Of a DNA stretch of 14,172 nt, positions 13,753 through 14,172 are shown in pieces. The notes under the pieces were generated by a model. That model searched no databases. It was not told where the DNA came from and worked only from the letters and a program-made list of their open reading frames with translations. A program made the position numbers and the translations under genes. This stretch comes from an uncultured Candidatus Saccharibacteria bacterium. Its GTDB lineage: Bacteria; Patescibacteria; Saccharimonadia; Saccharimonadales; JAEWBQ01. Within the stretch, counting starts at the first letter, position 1. Each line of letters starts with the position of its first letter. Where the stretch lies: contig CAMPGV010000022.1 of the NCBI GenBank assembly GCA_946885745.1, forward strand, positions 1 to 14,172, given 5' to 3'.

Positions 13753-14172
13753 TTACTCAGGCAATTTCTGGTCCGGACATGATGCCAGCACCTGCAGCAT
13801 CGCGTCCTTTTCGGCTGACGTCACCCAAAGACGATACTTGACCTTAATCGCAATTTGACGAGCCACATAGCTGCAGCGAAATGCCTTATTGGACGGCAGC
13901 CATGTCGCCGCGTCAGCATCCGACTTCTGCTGGTTCGCGTCGCCATCGACCGCCATTAGCTCAAGAGGATCATTAGCAAAAGCTTCTCGCTCCAGTTGCG
14001 TCAGTTGCTGCGCGCCAGTCTGCCAGGCGTTACTTAGTGCTACAACGTGATCGATCTGTACATCATCACTCGTCGTCTCCCCGCGAGTAAATTGAATTAT
14101 TTTTCCGCTATACGGATCGTTGAGCGTCCCACGCAGTACATGACATTCTTCATCGAGTGTCACATCGGTAAG
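13753..14172 (-). CDS. HNH-family nuclease (DUF1524/GmrSD C-terminal type), C-terminal 139 residues, cut by right window edge
   Basis: The frame stays open to the right edge, so the N-terminus is missing; the GTG at 14163 is an internal Val codon, not a start. The visible part shows the conserved domain: GTLNDPYSGKIIQF, VQIDHVVALSNAW with the catalytic Asp-His (41-42 of the fragment), FANDPLELMAVDGDANQQK with metal or catalytic Asn and Lys, and a C-terminal CSYVARQIAIKVKYRLWVT stretch. Cysteines at 10, 100 and 132 of the fragment fit an extracytoplasmic, disulfide-bearing protein. Similar stand-alone DUF1524 nucleases in Gram-positive bacteria are usually secreted, but the signal peptide region is outside the window. 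It precedes the DoxX-like gene by 30 bases. A defence role like GmrSD is less likely but cannot be excluded. Confidence 0.9.
   Translation of the reverse strand, partial: LTDVTLDEECHVLRGTLNDPYSGKIIQFTRGETTSDDVQIDHVVALSNAWQTGAQQLTQLEREAFANDPLELMAVDGDANQQKSDADAATWLPSNKAFRCSYVARQIAIKVKYRLWVTSAEKDAMLQVLASCPDQKLPE

Noticed and set aside
14161..14163. GTG as a start codon for the right-edge nuclease
   Set aside because: The frame stays open upstream to the window edge, no ribosome-binding site is visible, and this family has more sequence before this point.
1..14172. CRISPR array, tRNA, insertion sequence or prophage
   Set aside because: No regularly spaced repeats, cloverleaf-like segments, transposase or phage proteins were found in reading both strands.

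Overview
The window looks like ordinary chromosomal sequence from a small-genome bacterium, most likely of the Candidate Phyla Radiation and probably Saccharibacteria (TM7). This is inferred from protein character and gene arrangement, not from a marker search. Genes are tightly packed, and TAA, TAG and TGA all act as stops (the class A PBP ends in TGA), so this is not a UGA-recoded lineage. A textbook CIRCE heat-shock operator precedes clpC. No tRNA, rRNA, CRISPR array, insertion sequence or prophage was seen. The only gene-free stretches are short (about 20-120 bases) and hold promoters, operators and hairpins.

Layout. On the minus strand, tyrS (933-2147) is followed by recG (1-911, cut by the left edge). 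A divergent promoter pair separates tyrS from a plus-strand class A penicillin-binding protein (2262-4916), which ends at a strong bidirectional terminator. From about 12.8 kb back to 4.99 kb everything reads on the minus strand: a coiled-coil protein plus a ChaB-family protein; nusA; then a heat-shock/DNA-repair block of clpC, an unrecognised membrane-anchored HExxH protein, radA and a PIN-TRAM protein of the YacL type. At the right are a plus-strand FKBP-type prolyl isomerase (12871-13248), a minus-strand four-helix DoxX-like membrane protein, and the C-terminal part of an HNH/DUF1524-type nuclease that runs off the right edge.

How the genes fit together. The clpC-radA-yacL order recalls the Firmicute clpC-radA-disA-yacL cluster, but disA is not between radA and yacL, and a putative zinc metallopeptidase sits between clpC and radA, overlapping the clpC end by 14 bases. 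Protein quality control (ClpC, FKBP, perhaps the HExxH protein), recombination and repair (RecG, RadA), transcription and translation (NusA, TyrRS) and wall synthesis (PBP) make this mainly a housekeeping region. The most interesting points are the uncharacterised HExxH protein, the CIRCE-controlled clpC promoter, a terminator-like hairpin in the nusA leader, a recurring extended -10 promoter pattern (TGnTATAxT or close), and three genes (recG, radA, FKBP) whose predicted transcripts start at or one base before the ATG, i.e. candidate leaderless mRNAs.
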